Notes: a model not told the origin generated them from the sequence alone. 64,000 nucleotides of DNA from Synergistaceae bacterium (GCA_031267575.1 JAIRYN010000073.1:54833-118832); one strand, 5' to 3'. Shown: positions 1 to 9,612, counted from the first letter of the stretch. Made by a program: numbers and translations.

Positions 1-2
1 CG

Positions 3-1004
3 ACCACGAGCATCAAAATTTTTGACGCGAACCGGAACAAATACTTGGTGGACGCGCAACGCGTCACCCTTTCCGCAACTGAGGAGGAGGGCCGTTCGAC
101 TCTTCTGAGTGTGAGAACCAATGTCAAATCGTCGTATATGACGCTTTTACTCGACATGGAGATAGCCAGCCAGTGCCTCGAATCGGTAAGGGCTTTCGCG
201 CATCACCTGGAACAAGCCAAAGGATTCTATCAGGTTGGAAGCAAACCCTGGTACGACGTAACCAAGGCGGAGGTCGATCTCGGCAAAGCGCAACTCTCTC
301 TTGTCGAAGCCGAGGCGAACATCGTAACGGCGAAGGCCTCTCTTTTGAACGCGATGGGCATCGACCAGCAAGAGGAATTTGACATCGAGCCCATAAGCCC
401 CGATATTTCCAGCGCCCCGCAAGAACTAAACGAATCCGAGCTTTTGGCGGATTTGGCTTTGGACAATAGGTCCGATTACAGGGTGGCCGCGCTCAGGATC
501 CTGGCGGAACAGGCGACTTTGAGCGCTGAGGCGAGAGCGTCATCGCCGAACGTCACTTTGACGGGAGGCTACAATAGTGGAGGCGATGATCTTTTCGACT
601 TGGAAAAGGCTTGGAACGTAGGGCTCAGAATGACCGTCCCCATCGTCGACGGAGGCGCGACCAAGGCCAGGATCGACATGGCGCGAGGACAGCTCGTTTC
701 GCTCGCGGCCACTCAGGAAAAATTGAGACAAGATATCCTCCTTGAGGTTCGTAAAGCCATCTCCGACCTGACGAAAGCCCGAGAGCGCATCCGAATCTCG
801 GAACTCACGTTAGCGAGCGCCGAGGAAAACCGGAAAATGGCCGTCGGACGATACGAAACCGGAGTGGGCGACCCACTGGAGGTCACGGACGCGTTGCTCT
901 CGTTTGCCGAAGCCCAACTTGCCAATCGTCAAGCGTACTATGATTTACAACTCGCGATCATCGGGTTAGAAAAAGCAATCGGAAAAGAGTTGACGGAAAT
1001 TTGA
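3..1004 (+). CDS. TolC-family outer-membrane efflux protein, 5' end cut by window edge
   Basis: The reading frame is open from base 3 of the window, so the N-terminus lies outside. The visible 333 codons are about the last two thirds to three quarters of a TolC-type protein. They are rich in long amphipathic helices (coiled-coil periplasmic barrel), for example around SLVEAEANIVTAKASLLNAM and the C-terminal segment ENRKMAVGRYETGVGDPLEV, whose YetGvgd...evtdAl pattern is typical of the outer-membrane efflux family. It is followed after about 100 bp by macA- and macB-like genes on the same strand, so I infer it is the outer-membrane exit duct of that pump. The TTG at 45 is an internal codon, not a convincing start. 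Confidence 0.9.
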   Translation, partial: TTSIKIFDANRNKYLVDAQRVTLSATEEEGRSTLLSVRTNVKSSYMTLLLDMEIASQCLESVRAFAHHLEQAKGFYQVGSKPWYDVTKAEVDLGKAQLSLVEAEANIVTAKASLLNAMGIDQQEEFDIEPISPDISSAPQELNESELLADLALDNRSDYRVAALRILAEQATLSAEARASSPNVTLTGGYNSGGDDLFDLEKAWNVGLRMTVPIVDGGATKARIDMARGQLVSLAATQEKLRQDILLEVRKAISDLTKARERIRISELTLASAEENRKMAVGRYETGVGDPLEVTDALLSFAEAQLANRQAYYDLQLAIIGLEKAIGKELTEI

Positions 1005-1104
1005 AGAAAATTATTAGATCTTTTCTTTAGGCCTTTTATCAAATTCAGGAAAAAGCGATTGGGAAAGAAATTACGTAAATAAAAAAAATGTGGAGGTGAC
1101 CCTG

Positions 1105-2361
1105 ATGAAGAAAAAGATGAAGAAAAAAACAAAAATTCTGTTCCTCATATTGACGTTCGCCGCCGCGGCCTATGGGGGATTCCAATTTTTCGGCCCCGCC
1201 GAGGCAACCTATGTTTACAGGACTCAACCCGTCACGCGAGGAGTCATCACATCGAGCATCAGCGCGACGGGAAAGGTGAACGCGGTGGAGATGGTAACGG
1301 TCGGCACTCAGGTGTCGGGAACGATCAAAGAACTCTATGTCGATTACAACAGCCAGGTGAAAAAAGGGCAGCTGCTGACGTTGCTGGATCCAGATGTGCT
1401 CTTGTCGAAGATTGAAGAGAACAAGGCCAGTTTGTCTGTGGCTCAGGCCGGAGTCGTCAAGGCCAGGGCGGAGGTGCTCAACGCGCAGCGCAACAATACG
1501 CGCAATCATGAATTGTGGGAGCGCAAGCTGATCGCCAGAAGTGACGCGGAGAACACCGAGACGCAACTTATGGTGGCCCGCGCAAGCCTGACAGAAGCAA
1601 ATTCGCGGGTTCTTCAAGCGCAGGAGTCCTTGAAGCAGGCCGAGACGAACTTGAAATACACCAAAATCACATCGCCCATCGATGGAGTGGTGGTGTCTCG
1701 TCAGGTGGACGTGGGACAGACGGTAGCGGCGAGTCTACAGACGCCGACGCTTTTCTCGATAGCGAGGGACCTGACCCAGATGCAGGTCGAAGCCAACATC
1801 GACGAGGCCGACATCGGCCGTATTCGAGAAGGGCAGAAGGCGGTGTGCCGGTTCGACGCGTGGCCGCAGGATTCTTTCGAGGCAGTTGTAGCGCAAAAAC
1901 GCCTGAGCCCGGAGACAGTTTCCAACGTGGTGACCTATGTGGTTATTTTGAAAATCGACAACGAAGAAGGAAAACTTATGCCGGGTATGACGGCAAACAT
2001 TTCGGTTGTGACCGAACAACGGGACGACGTTTTGAGGATTCCGGCGGCGGCCCTCAGGTTCACGCCTCCCGCGGGAGTGGCCACGGATTCGGCGCAGCGA
2101 AGCGAGGAGAGCACGGGCGGTCTCTTCCCCATGCCCCGGCGCAGATCTAGCGGCGGCGATAGGAACGCCGATCAGGTCGTGTGGCTTGTGGAGAATGGGC
2201 GTCTTGCCGGTAACGTCGTCGTTGATGAAACCGGAGTGAGCGACAGAACATGGGTCGAACTCCGCGGCGACGCACTCGCGTTTATCCGCGAGGGACAGGA
2301 ATTGGCGGTGGCCTTCATTCTGGAAAAAGGCGGCTCAGCCGCGGCGGGAGCGCGGCAATGA
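1105..2361 (+). CDS. macA: MacA-like periplasmic adaptor (membrane fusion protein)
   Basis: A 418-residue HlyD/MacA-type adaptor linking an inner-membrane ABC pump to an outer-membrane TolC channel. An N-terminal membrane anchor (about residues 8-25) is followed by a lipoyl-type half-motif ([20 protein letters not shown]), a long coiled coil (residues about 85-170), the second lipoyl half ([20 protein letters not shown]) and beta-barrel domains. I chose ATG 1105 because GGAGGTGA lies five bases upstream; the GTG at 1090 precedes that Shine-Dalgarno. A low-complexity Arg/Ser segment ([13 protein letters not shown]) interrupts the C-terminal part. Its stop overlaps the ATG of the ATPase gene (ATGA), indicating translational coupling. 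Confidence 0.93.
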   Translation: MKKKMKKKTKILFLILTFAAAAYGGFQFFGPAEATYVYRTQPVTRGVITSSISATGKVNAVEMVTVGTQVSGTIKELYVDYNSQVKKGQLLTLLDPDVLLSKIEENKASLSVAQAGVVKARAEVLNAQRNNTRNHELWERKLIARSDAENTETQLMVARASLTEANSRVLQAQESLKQAETNLKYTKITSPIDGVVVSRQVDVGQTVAASLQTPTLFSIARDLTQMQVEANIDEADIGRIREGQKAVCRFDAWPQDSFEAVVAQKRLSPETVSNVVTYVVILKIDNEEGKLMPGMTANISVVTEQRDDVLRIPAAALRFTPPAGVATDSAQRSEESTGGLFPMPRRRSSGGDRNADQVVWLVENGRLAGNVVVDETGVSDRTWVELRGDALAFIREGQELAVAFILEKGGSAAAGARQ

Positions 2362-3080
2362 GCGCTTTCATAGAGGTCGAAGACCTGGTCAAGACGTACC
2401 GATCAGGGGATTCGGAGCTACGGGCGCTGGACGGGGTGTCTTTTACCATAGAACGCGGCGAATTTGTGGCGATCATGGGTCCGTCGGGTTCGGGGAAATC
2501 CACGACAATGAACATGCTGGGGTGTCTCGATTCCCCAACTCAAGGAGTTTACAGGCTGGATAGTAAGGACGTGTCGAGTCTTTCCGACGATGAATTAGCA
2601 CGTATTCGCAACGTGAACCTGGGTTTCGTTTTCCAGGGTTTTAACCTTTTGCCTAGACTCGACGCACTAGGCAACGTCGCGCTGCCTCTTGTCTACGCTC
2701 AGGTTGAGTCTGAAGAACGCGTCGCACGCGCGACGAGGGCGCTGGAAAAAGTGGGGCTCGCCTCACGTGTGAAACACCGACCTAATCAAATGAGCGGTGG
2801 ACAACAGCAACGCGTCGCCATCGCGCGAGCCCTGGTCGGCGACGCTCCATTGATTCTTGCGGACGAGCCCACGGGAAATCTGGACACCAAAACCAGCGAT
2901 GAGATCATGGCTCTGCTCACGCAAATCAACGAGGAGGGCAAGACGATAATTTTGGTGACCCACGAACCCGATATCGCGAGGTACGCGTCGCGCGTGTTGC
3001 GGTTCAAGGACGGGAAACTGGTGGAAGACAAAAAACAAACACCTAAAAAAGGCACAGAAAGTGGTGAAGACTATGTTTGA
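2358..3080 (+). CDS. MacB-type ABC transporter ATP-binding protein (LolD/MacB family)
   Basis: A 240-residue stand-alone nucleotide-binding subunit of the MacB/LolD/FtsE class. Walker A is GPSGSGKST at residues 41-49, the signature is [15 protein letters not shown], Walker B is [12 protein letters not shown], and the switch histidine is in LVTHEPD. The start at 2358 overlaps the macA stop by four bases; an upstream in-frame extension to 2250 lies wholly inside macA and is rejected. In Escherichia coli MacB the ATPase and permease are one chain; here they are two genes, as in many Gram-positives and Synergistota. It powers export of a macrolide, peptide or lipid-like substrate that cannot be named from sequence. 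Confidence 0.95.
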   Translation: MSAFIEVEDLVKTYRSGDSELRALDGVSFTIERGEFVAIMGPSGSGKSTTMNMLGCLDSPTQGVYRLDSKDVSSLSDDELARIRNVNLGFVFQGFNLLPRLDALGNVALPLVYAQVESEERVARATRALEKVGLASRVKHRPNQMSGGQQQRVAIARALVGDAPLILADEPTGNLDTKTSDEIMALLTQINEEGKTIILVTHEPDIARYASRVLRFKDGKLVEDKKQTPKKGTESGEDYV

Positions 3081-4293
3081 GACAATACGTACGGCGGTCT
3101 CTTCGCTGTGGGCCAATAAAATGCGCTCGATGCTGACGATGTTGGGGGTCGTCATAGGCGTTGGCGCGGTTATCGCTATGGTCGCGATAGGGAATGGGGC
3201 CAGCGGACAAATGGAGGGTGTCATCTCCAGCATGGGCGCGAATATGATTGTCCTTCGCCCCGGCACCCCCAATACCGGCGGAGTTCGCCAGAGCGCCGGA
3301 AGCGGGGGCACTCTCACCTTGGACGACATCAGGGCTATAGAGGTGGAATGCTGGTCCATCCAAAACGTGGCGCCCCATCTGAACACCAGTGCGCAACTCA
3401 TATTCGAAAACCGCAATTGGCCGTCACAGATCACAGGCACAACGCCGGGCTTTTTCGATATCCGAGAACTTCAGATTCAAAACGGACGGCTCCTGGATAA
3501 AGAAGACGAGCGATCCGCGGCTAAAGTCGCCGTAATAGGCGAAACGGTAGCGAGAGAGCTTTTCGGAAGACTCGATCCGGTGGGTCGGAGCATCCGCGTC
3601 AACAATATTCCATTCGAAGTTGTGGGTGTACTCGCGCCCAAGGGACAATCGGCGATGGGACAGGATCAAGACGACACCGTGATCGTCCCCATCACGACGG
3701 CTCAACGGCGGCTTGCGCGCAGCGCTTTGGCAAACTCCATCAACAGGGCTTTCGTGCAGGCGAAGGACGTCAGCATGATGGAGAGCGCCATAACCGAGGT
3801 GAGGGCGCTTTTGAGACAGCGTCACCGGTTGCCCCGCGACAGGGAAGACGATTTCAACCTCCAAAATATGACGCAAATGCTGGACAGCATGGCGCAAGCG
3901 ACGCGGGTGATGTCATTGCTGTTGGGAGCCGTGGCCTCGATCTCGCTTCTGGTGGGAGGAATAGGGATCATGAACATCATGCTGGTGTCGGTGACGGAGC
4001 GCACGCGGGAGATCGGTATTCGTATGGCGATAGGCGCCCGCGCTGGAGACATCCGAACGCAATTTTTACTGGAGGCCCTGCTCCTATCTCTTTCGGGCGG
4101 CGTCGTGGGGATACTACTGGGATTCGCGGCGTCCTTAGGGGTGACGGAGTTTCTGAAGTGGCCGACGTCGGTATCGGGCGGGGCTATAGCGCTTGCGGCG
4201 GGTTTTTCTTGTTTTGTCGGCGTTTTCTTCGGTTTGTATCCAGCATGGAAGGCCTCGTTGCTACGCCCCATCGACGCCTTGCGGTTTGAATAA
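3073..4293 (+). CDS. MacB-type ABC transporter permease (MacB_PCD plus FtsX domains)
   Basis: About 406 residues with the MacB topology: one N-terminal membrane helix ([20 protein letters not shown], residues about 14-33), a large periplasmic domain (residues about 45-270), then three C-terminal helices in an FtsX domain, including the family motif [23 protein letters not shown] 3073 is preferred over GTG 3061 because of the GGTGA upstream; either way it overlaps the ATPase gene. A 14-bp tandem duplication spans its stop codon. The tolC-macA-ATPase-permease order supports one tripartite export pump, and the following two-component genes probably control it. Confidence 0.94.
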   Translation: MFETIRTAVSSLWANKMRSMLTMLGVVIGVGAVIAMVAIGNGASGQMEGVISSMGANMIVLRPGTPNTGGVRQSAGSGGTLTLDDIRAIEVECWSIQNVAPHLNTSAQLIFENRNWPSQITGTTPGFFDIRELQIQNGRLLDKEDERSAAKVAVIGETVARELFGRLDPVGRSIRVNNIPFEVVGVLAPKGQSAMGQDQDDTVIVPITTAQRRLARSALANSINRAFVQAKDVSMMESAITEVRALLRQRHRLPRDREDDFNLQNMTQMLDSMAQATRVMSLLLGAVASISLLVGGIGIMNIMLVSVTERTREIGIRMAIGARAGDIRTQFLLEALLLSLSGGVVGILLGFAASLGVTEFLKWPTSVSGGAIALAAGFSCFVGVFFGLYPAWKASLLRPIDALRFE

Positions 4294-4312
4294 TATTGTT
4301 TGAATAATATTG
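4285..4312 (+). repeat. 14-bp exact tandem duplication across the macB-like stop codon
   Basis: TTTGAATAATATTG occurs at 4285-4298 and again at 4299-4312. The first copy contains the permease stop TAA (4291-4293). The second copy lies directly before the GTG start of the histidine kinase. Confidence 0.95.
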
Positions 4313-4313
4313 A

Positions 4314-5801
4314 GTGAACGCCTTGAACATAAAACGCCGTTTGTTTGTGTCTAACTTTTTGATGATCGTCATCCCTCTTACAGTCAGCCTGGCGTTGTTT
4401 TTCGGAGGGCTGCACCTGTACGCCATGATCGTGGACATGAGGACAGATCGCAAGAACAGAAGCGAACTGCACTTTATGGACGCGCGGGAGAAAATTCAGG
4501 CGCTCACCGAAAAGTGGCGTCTCGCCCCGGAGATCACGGCAATGTTGAACGACGTCGACAAATTCAACGAACGATATGCCAGTGAGCGTTTAGCTCTGGC
4601 GATTTACAAAAACGGAACGCTCCTGACCCACCCGAAGTTTTCCAAGATTTCCGAAGATGAATCTCTCATAGATCAAGTTCTGCAACGGAGTGAGCCTGTG
4701 ACCCTCTTCTCCAGGACAGCCGTTCACGCCCAAACGTTCGGCGATTACCGAATCGTCCTGCACGGGACTATCAGCTTCGCGAGGGCTCCTCGAAATTACA
4801 GGGAGATCATGATCAATGGCGCTCTCGTGTCGCTAGTCTGTTCGGTGTTCATTATTTTCCTCACCAATCGTTTTCTGACTCGGTTCGTATTCGGCAAAAT
4901 TGTCCACGCCTTGCACACCCTCACTTATGGAGTGCACCAGATACGCGACGGGAACTTAAACTTTCGGATCAATTATAGGGGAAACGATGAATTTACTCCT
5001 GTATGTGAGGATTTCAATGAAATGGCGACCCGGCTTTGGGACTCCGTTGTCGCCGGACAGAAAGACGAACAGAGCCGCAAAGAACTAATAGCGGGGATCT
5101 CCCACGACCTTCGAACACCTCTCACCTCCATTAAGGCCTACGTGGAGGGCATTGAAAAGGGAGTGGCATCTACCCCGGATGCCTACAAACGCTACATCGA
5201 CACCATAAAAAACAAAACCGACGATCTGGAACACATCATCGAGATGCTTTTTTTGTTCGCGAAGCTCGACACTGGAGAATTTCCCTATCACATAGAGCGC
5301 GTGGATCTCACGTCCCTGGTGTCCGAGGTCGTGGATAGCCTGATGGAGGAATATGGAAACCGAGGGCTGGAAATTTCTCTATCCCAAAGTTCTTTGTCCC
5401 GGACGCCGGAAAATCTTTGCGTCGAGATCGATGCCATGCAAATGCGCTACATCATGATCAATATTTTCGAGAACAGCGTAAAGTATAAGAACAAAGAACG
5501 CGGAAAAATGCGCATTTCCGTTTTCGAGAGCGAGGCTGAGAATGAAGGAGAAGCAGGAGAAGCAAAGGAGAACGCGATAATGATTTTTACTGATGATGGT
5601 CCCGGAGTTCCGAGGGAAGCGCTCGATAAGCTGTTTGACGCCTTCTACAGGAGCGATCCATCTCGCAACAACCCCAGCAAGGGCAGCGGGCTGGGTCTCG
5701 CCATCGCCGCGAAGATCGTGCATCGCTTCGGCGGAGCTATCAAAGCCGTCAATGCGCCACAAGGCGGGCTCTCTATAATAATGACATTCCCGAGGTGTTG
5801 A
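4314..5801 (+). CDS. Membrane sensor histidine kinase
   Basis: A 495-residue sensor kinase with an N-terminal membrane helix (residues about 12-42), an extracytoplasmic sensor region, a second helix (about 163-188), a HAMP-like linker, a HisKA domain with the phospho-acceptor His264 in SHDLRTPLTS, and a HATPase_c domain with the N box (NIFENSVKYK), G1 (DDGPGVP) and G2 (GSGLGLAIA) motifs. GTG 4314 is used as start; it lies 20 bases after the permease stop, beyond the second copy of the 14-bp duplication. An acidic run near residues 405-420 (ESEAENEGEAGEAKENA) looks like a slippage expansion. It likely phosphorylates the response regulator encoded just downstream. The signal is unknown; regulation of the MacAB-like pump is an inference from position. 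Confidence 0.93.
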   Translation: MNALNIKRRLFVSNFLMIVIPLTVSLALFFGGLHLYAMIVDMRTDRKNRSELHFMDAREKIQALTEKWRLAPEITAMLNDVDKFNERYASERLALAIYKNGTLLTHPKFSKISEDESLIDQVLQRSEPVTLFSRTAVHAQTFGDYRIVLHGTISFARAPRNYREIMINGALVSLVCSVFIIFLTNRFLTRFVFGKIVHALHTLTYGVHQIRDGNLNFRINYRGNDEFTPVCEDFNEMATRLWDSVVAGQKDEQSRKELIAGISHDLRTPLTSIKAYVEGIEKGVASTPDAYKRYIDTIKNKTDDLEHIIEMLFLFAKLDTGEFPYHIERVDLTSLVSEVVDSLMEEYGNRGLEISLSQSSLSRTPENLCVEIDAMQMRYIMINIFENSVKYKNKERGKMRISVFESEAENEGEAGEAKENAIMIFTDDGPGVPREALDKLFDAFYRSDPSRNNPSKGSGLGLAIAAKIVHRFGGAIKAVNAPQGGLSIIMTFPRC

Positions 5802-5861
5802 TGTACCATGTAGCCAGTAAAGGAAAGTCAATTATGCATATGATCCGGAGTGAGAAACAGA

Positions 5862-5918
5862 ATGAACGAATATTCCATTGAGGCGTTGACGGAGGCGTTG
5901 ACGGAAGCACTGGTTTAG
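5862..5918 (+). CDS. Possible 18-residue leader peptide
   Basis: ATG 5862 is preceded by GGAGTGAG (5847-5854) at about seven bases. It opens an 18-codon frame, MNEYSIEALTEALTEALV, ending in TAG at 5916. The coding part contains a tandem duplication of GAGGCGTTGACG. It sits between the kinase and regulator genes. It may be a translated leader or just chance; no family is recognised. Confidence 0.25.
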   Translation: MNEYSIEALTEALTEALV

Positions 5919-5949
5919 TCGAATGCCTCTAAGCTACAAATATTCTATT

Positions 5950-5997
5950 GAACTCGAAGCATAGAACTCGAATGAACTCGAAGCATAGAACTCGAAC
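5950..5997 (+). repeat. 24-bp tandem duplication at the response-regulator 5' end
   Basis: The 24-base unit at 5950-5973 is repeated at 5974-5997. It begins GAACTCGAAGCATAGAACTC. In the regulator's frame it encodes NSKHRTRM repeated. The duplication is directly upstream of the Shine-Dalgarno AGAGGTGA at 5999-6006. Confidence 0.93.
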
Positions 5998-6712
5998 AAG
6001 AGGTGAACGTTATGAGCAAAAAAAAATTTTGATTGTCGAGGATGACATTTCCATCGCCGAGATTGAGCGTGATTTTCTCGATATCAACGGATTCGACAGC
6101 TTCATCGTGACGAACGGCATCGACGGACTGCGGGAGGCGCTCTCCGGCGAGTACGCCTTGATTCTCCTCGATCTCATGCTGCCCGGTCTCGACGGATACG
6201 AGATTACCCGAAGAATCCGAGATTCAGTGGACATCCCCATCTTGATGGTGACGGCGAAAACGGAGGAGTTCGACAAAATACGCGGCCTTGGACTTGGTGC
6301 CGACGATTATATATCGAAGCCTTTTTCGCCTACGGAACTCGTGGCCAGGGTAAAAGCCAACATCGCTCAATACGAGAGATTGACCGGAGAGCAACCCACC
6401 AAAAGCGGCGAAATAACTGCGGGCAACGTCAAAATAAATCTGAAAGCGCGTCGCGTCTACGTCAATGAAAACGAAATTGAGCTAAAAAACAAAGAATACG
6501 AGTTGTTACTGTTTTTCGTCTCCAACCCGGATACCGTGTTCAGCAAAGAGACCCTCTACGAGCGTATTTGGGGCGCGGACGCGCTGGGCGACATCGTCAC
6601 GGTCGCGGTCCACATCAACAGGTTGCGCGAAAAAATCGAACGCCATCCCGCCAATCCTATTCACATTCAAACCGTCTGGGGAGCGGGCTACCGATTCAAG
6701 CCCTCGTTGTAA
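5972..6712 (+). CDS. OmpR/PhoB-family response regulator, 5' end possibly frameshifted at an A9 tract
   Basis: A receiver domain (ILIVEDD acidic pair, phospho-acceptor Asp in LLDLMLPGLDGYE, conserved Lys in YISKPFSPTEL) is followed by a winged-helix DNA-binding domain (NKEYELLLFF...VWGAGYRF). It pairs with the upstream kinase. The start is ambiguous. The only ATG with a good Shine-Dalgarno (AGAGGTGA, 5999-6006) is at 6012, but it reads MSKKKF then stops, because the run of A at 6018-6026 is nine bases long. With ten A it would read MSKKKILIVEDD, the usual family start. In-frame ATG 5972 and TTG 5948 lie in the duplicated 24-bp unit without a clear ribosome site. A base error, an indel or transcriptional slippage at A9 are all possible. 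Confidence 0.9.
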   Translation: MNSKHRTRTRGERYEQKKILIVEDDISIAEIERDFLDINGFDSFIVTNGIDGLREALSGEYALILLDLMLPGLDGYEITRRIRDSVDIPILMVTAKTEEFDKIRGLGLGADDYISKPFSPTELVARVKANIAQYERLTGEQPTKSGEITAGNVKINLKARRVYVNENEIELKNKEYELLLFFVSNPDTVFSKETLYERIWGADALGDIVTVAVHINRLREKIERHPANPIHIQTVWGAGYRFKPSL

Positions 6713-6771
6713 TTATCTCATATTTTAGCATTAGTGTTCTTGGCATTAGCGCTCTTGCGGAGATCTCTGCC

Positions 6772-6843
6772 TACTGTGAATCTGTAGGGCATATTTCAGA
6801 GAAAACTATCATGAAGTATATCGAGGAGCAGAAAAATAAATGA
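6772..6843 (+). pseudogene. Relic of an IS200/IS605 TnpA (Y1 transposase) C-terminus
   Basis: Frame 6772-6843 encodes ESVGHISEKTIMKYIEEQ preceded by YC and followed by KNK and a stop. This matches the usual end of IS200-type TnpA proteins, where an ...VG.vtee.v.kYIe.Q segment closes the protein. Nothing of the HUH catalytic part remains upstream, because the response-regulator stop is at 6712. The identification is from family memory, so confidence is moderate. Confidence 0.6.
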
Positions 6844-6908
6844 GAACCTACGTTTTCAAACTCTGATTTTCTGCTTAATTTATATCGTAAACATTCAAAA
6901 CTCAGGGG

Positions 6909-6938
6909 GGCGGAGCCCGTTGACGCGGAGCCCATTGA
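6909..6938 (+). repeat. Two partial units related to the 31-kb minisatellite
   Basis: GGCGGAGCCCGTTGA (6909-6923) and CGCGGAGCCCATTGA (6924-6938) match the complement of the 20-bp unit tandemly repeated at 31145-31464 (GGCGGAGCCCGTTTGAT...). This shows the unit is dispersed. The surrounding 6844-7001 holds no gene that I can see. Confidence 0.7.
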
Positions 6939-7001
6939 CGAAGAAACTTACTTATGGCCCCCCGAGTAAACTTCTCAGGGTTTCCTTGTTCTTGTAGCCG
7001 T

Positions 7002-7466
7002 TCAGTCTTTTTGATACTGCATTTTTTCCACAGACGCGTTTTCCACGGACGGCGGCGTAAACGGAATAACCCAGTATTCCACCGGCGCGTCGCCGAGAAT
7101 CGCGGGAATAGAAACAATGACCCTCTCCATAAACGTGGGGATCATGAAAGTCCTTTCCACTTTTTTGTTATTGGTGTCGACTTCTTTTTTGTTATTGGTG
7201 TCGACTTCGTCCACGATCACGATTTTATGTTTGGGTCCACTGACGGTGAGCATAGCGCGCTCGGCACGCCCCATTGGGGAGTTCAGCTCTTTGCCATCGA
7301 CGCTGACGATGGCCGAAACGTAGGAACTCAGCTCTTGATCTCCTATCGTCACCGCGTTGGTGTCGAGGAGCAACGTATGTCCTTTACCGGTGTAGAAAAG
7401 ATACGCCGAAAGGGCGACCAACCCCAGTACGACACATATCCTTTGAATCAGGCTGCGCGAGGTCAT
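7002..7466 (-). CDS. DUF6672-like small membrane-anchored protein of the ABC importer operon
   Basis: A 154-residue protein with one N-terminal membrane helix (residues about 8-24) and an extracytoplasmic domain predicted to be mostly beta strand. I recognise the architecture and context as the DUF6672 proteins encoded at the end of ABC importer operons in Spirochaetota and Synergistota; that assignment is from memory of the family. It is last in the minus-strand operon and overlaps the preceding permease stop/start by four bases. An exact 24-bp in-frame tandem duplication (about 7156-7206) gives VDTNNKKE-VDTNNKK in mid-protein. It may be an accessory subunit of the importer. Confidence 0.7.
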   Translation of the reverse strand: MTSRSLIQRICVVLGLVALSAYLFYTGKGHTLLLDTNAVTIGDQELSSYVSAIVSVDGKELNSPMGRAERAMLTVSGPKHKIVIVDEVDTNNKKEVDTNNKKVERTFMIPTFMERVIVSIPAILGDAPVEYWVIPFTPPSVENASVEKMQYQKD

Positions 7467-8575
7467 ACGATATCCGCCTTCTCGTTTCCGGCCGCGGAAC
7501 GCCGCAGCAGGGCGCGTGAGTCATCTTCTTGAAGTGCCCGTTTCCATTCATACAGCACCAGCGCCAGCGCTATGACCCCGTAACTGACGAACTGCCGGAA
7601 GTATTCCCCTAGCATACCTGAACCGATGAGGTTTTTGCCGGCCATCGGGGCGACCAGGAATAAAAGATGGAAGAGAATAACGCCGATGATCGCGTTGGGG
7701 ATCGACGCTTTGGTTACGGACGCGCCGCCGATAAGCAGGGAGGCGATGGAGAACATGCCGGTCTGCTCATGCGAGTTGGTAGTGTTGATGGTGCCGAGGT
7801 TCTGTAGAAAAATGATCTGTCCGAAACTTGCGAGCACCGTCGAGATAATGATAGCTATGATACGAGTACGTTCAACCGCAATACCCGTGGCGCCCGCTAC
7901 CGCGCGATCTTGCCCCACAGCGCGCATATCCTGTCCGAGCTTGGTTTTTCTGAACCAGATGATGAATAGGCTGACAGCCGCAATAAAAAGATAGTTGAGA
8001 ACAGGGATGTTCAATCCCCAGATTTTGAGCGGAATGAACGTCTCCAGAGCCTGCCGCACGCTGGCTAGATCAATGACGTTGCGAAGTCCGTACCCGCGCG
8101 AAAGCAACAGTTCTGGATTCATGACGGGAATGATTTCTCCCATGGCGTACAGAGCGAACAACATGTAGACGCCGTTCATAAAAAAGCCCAGAATGAAGCC
8201 TGTCACCATTTCCCGTCCTTTAGCCATGTTCATGATTGAACCGCATAGCCAGCCAAGAACAATCGCGATGGGCAGGGAGATAAGCATCGCCAGCAGAAGA
8301 CCGGGAATACCAATAATTTTCCAGTCCATGACAAAAATAAGGCCGATCTGACCGGCCATGGCCCCCAACACCATCCCGAAATTCAGCCCCATTCCCGCCA
8401 TGATCGGCAAAAGCAGGGCGATCACCAAGAAGGAACTGCGCCCAAGCCGAGTCAGAATTTCCTGCAACAGGAATTTGCTCGGCAAGCGCGACGCGGGAAT
8501 GGCTATGGCAATCAAAACAACAAACAAAATGACGACGACATTTTCGATCAAAAAAAGACGCAGCCTGGATTTCAT
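7463..8575 (-). CDS. ABC importer permease (RbsC/nucleoside-type, BPD_transp_2 family)
   Basis: A 370-residue polytopic membrane protein with roughly eight to ten hydrophobic segments. It carries the branched-chain/ribose-type permease signature region GQDMRAVGQDRAVAGATGIAVERTR, the cytoplasmic coupling loop of the family. It is paired with a second permease of the same class (8572-9612) with a 4-bp overlap, as in simple-sugar or nucleoside importers that use two different permeases. The stretch IGGASVTKASIPNAIIGVIL is also typical. The substrate is not deducible. Confidence 0.88.
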   Translation of the reverse strand: MKSRLRLFLIENVVVILFVVLIAIAIPASRLPSKFLLQEILTRLGRSSFLVIALLLPIMAGMGLNFGMVLGAMAGQIGLIFVMDWKIIGIPGLLLAMLISLPIAIVLGWLCGSIMNMAKGREMVTGFILGFFMNGVYMLFALYAMGEIIPVMNPELLLSRGYGLRNVIDLASVRQALETFIPLKIWGLNIPVLNYLFIAAVSLFIIWFRKTKLGQDMRAVGQDRAVAGATGIAVERTRIIAIIISTVLASFGQIIFLQNLGTINTTNSHEQTGMFSIASLLIGGASVTKASIPNAIIGVILFHLLFLVAPMAGKNLIGSGMLGEYFRQFVSYGVIALALVLYEWKRALQEDDSRALLRRSAAGNEKADIV

Positions 8576-9612
8576 TTCAGCACCTTGATCTTACGGGTCA
8601 GGGCATAGAGTATCATGCCGTTGGAAACGATTATGCGGATCACGTCGGACATGTCCAGCTTAAGCACCGCGTTGAAGATGAGTGGTGTCATGGCCAAAAT
8701 TCCCTGATACAGCGCCACGCCGATGAATACGTTGGCCAAAGATGCCTTGTTGACTCCGGCGCCGCCGATAAGGATAGCCGCCACAGCGGGAAACGCCATG
8801 TAGAGCGGTCCGTCATACAACTGGATAAAGCCGAAGCTCTGTTCGTACACGATAATTCCCATAGCACCGAGCATGGTGGAAATGACCACACTGGTGGCGC
8901 GCATCCGGTTGATATTGATTCCGGAGGCTCGGGCGTAACTTGGGTTAGATCCCACAGCCGTCATGGCTGTGCCGATTTTCAGATGAAAAAAAGCCCATAC
9001 TATAAACGAAACGAGTAGAAGAAAAAGGATGGTTCCGGTCGGGAATTTGAAGTTGCCGATCTGAATGGCCAGAAAATCATCGAGGATATGTCTCCAAAAA
9101 CCTTCGACAGAGACGGTCGTCCGTAGACCTTCTCCGCCATAACCCCATATCATCACCGGGCTTGTAAAAGGCAAACACAACCAAGCGATCGACATGATCA
9201 TAACGGAGGAAAAACCGACATAGGTGGCGATCATCATCTCCCCGCCCTTCACGCGGTTCAACAATGCGCCGTATCCAAGCCCAAAAATCGCGCCAACTAC
9301 CTGCGACGCGATGATGGCGAACGAGAATCCCCAGATGCCGACATATCCCATCTCTATACTGAAGGTGGCGCCCAACAGTCCGGCGATAACGCCGAGCGAC
9401 AGTCCAAAATTCAGGCCGCATCCGGACTGGATCATGGGGACAAGCGCCAGAACCATGATTCCGTTCATGCCGATACGGATAAAAGTATCGGAGAGCGCGC
9501 CAAACAAACTGACGTCAACCACCGGAGCCATCGAAAAAAGCCCCAGCAGGTACACGGCGATAATGACCCTCGGTAAGCCAAAGTCGGCTACAAAACGTTT
9601 GATTTTCTCCAT
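8572..9612 (-). CDS. ABC importer permease (second subunit, BPD_transp_2 family)
   Basis: A 346-residue permease, heterodimer partner of the downstream one. The coupling loop is IGTAMTAVGSNPSYARASGININRMR and the C-terminal IGGAGVNKASLANVFIGVAL mirrors the IGGASVTKASIPNAIIGVIL of its partner, so the two arose by duplication. It overlaps the neighbouring genes by one base (ATPase stop) and four bases (second permease), so it is tightly coupled in the operon. The TTT-rich C-terminus ends TRKIKVLK. Confidence 0.88.
   Translation of the reverse strand: MEKIKRFVADFGLPRVIIAVYLLGLFSMAPVVDVSLFGALSDTFIRIGMNGIMVLALVPMIQSGCGLNFGLSLGVIAGLLGATFSIEMGYVGIWGFSFAIIASQVVGAIFGLGYGALLNRVKGGEMMIATYVGFSSVMIMSIAWLCLPFTSPVMIWGYGGEGLRTTVSVEGFWRHILDDFLAIQIGNFKFPTGTILFLLLVSFIVWAFFHLKIGTAMTAVGSNPSYARASGININRMRATSVVISTMLGAMGIIVYEQSFGFIQLYDGPLYMAFPAVAAILIGGAGVNKASLANVFIGVALYQGILAMTPLIFNAVLKLDMSDVIRIIVSNGMILYALTRKIKVLK

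Noticed and set aside
2250..2357. Upstream extension of the MacB-type ATPase to 2250
   Set aside because: It lies wholly within macA; ATG 2358 with ATGA overlap is the family start.
6568..6843. 91-residue plus-strand reading frame
   Set aside because: Its first part is a shadow of the response regulator in another frame; only the last 24 codons match TnpA.
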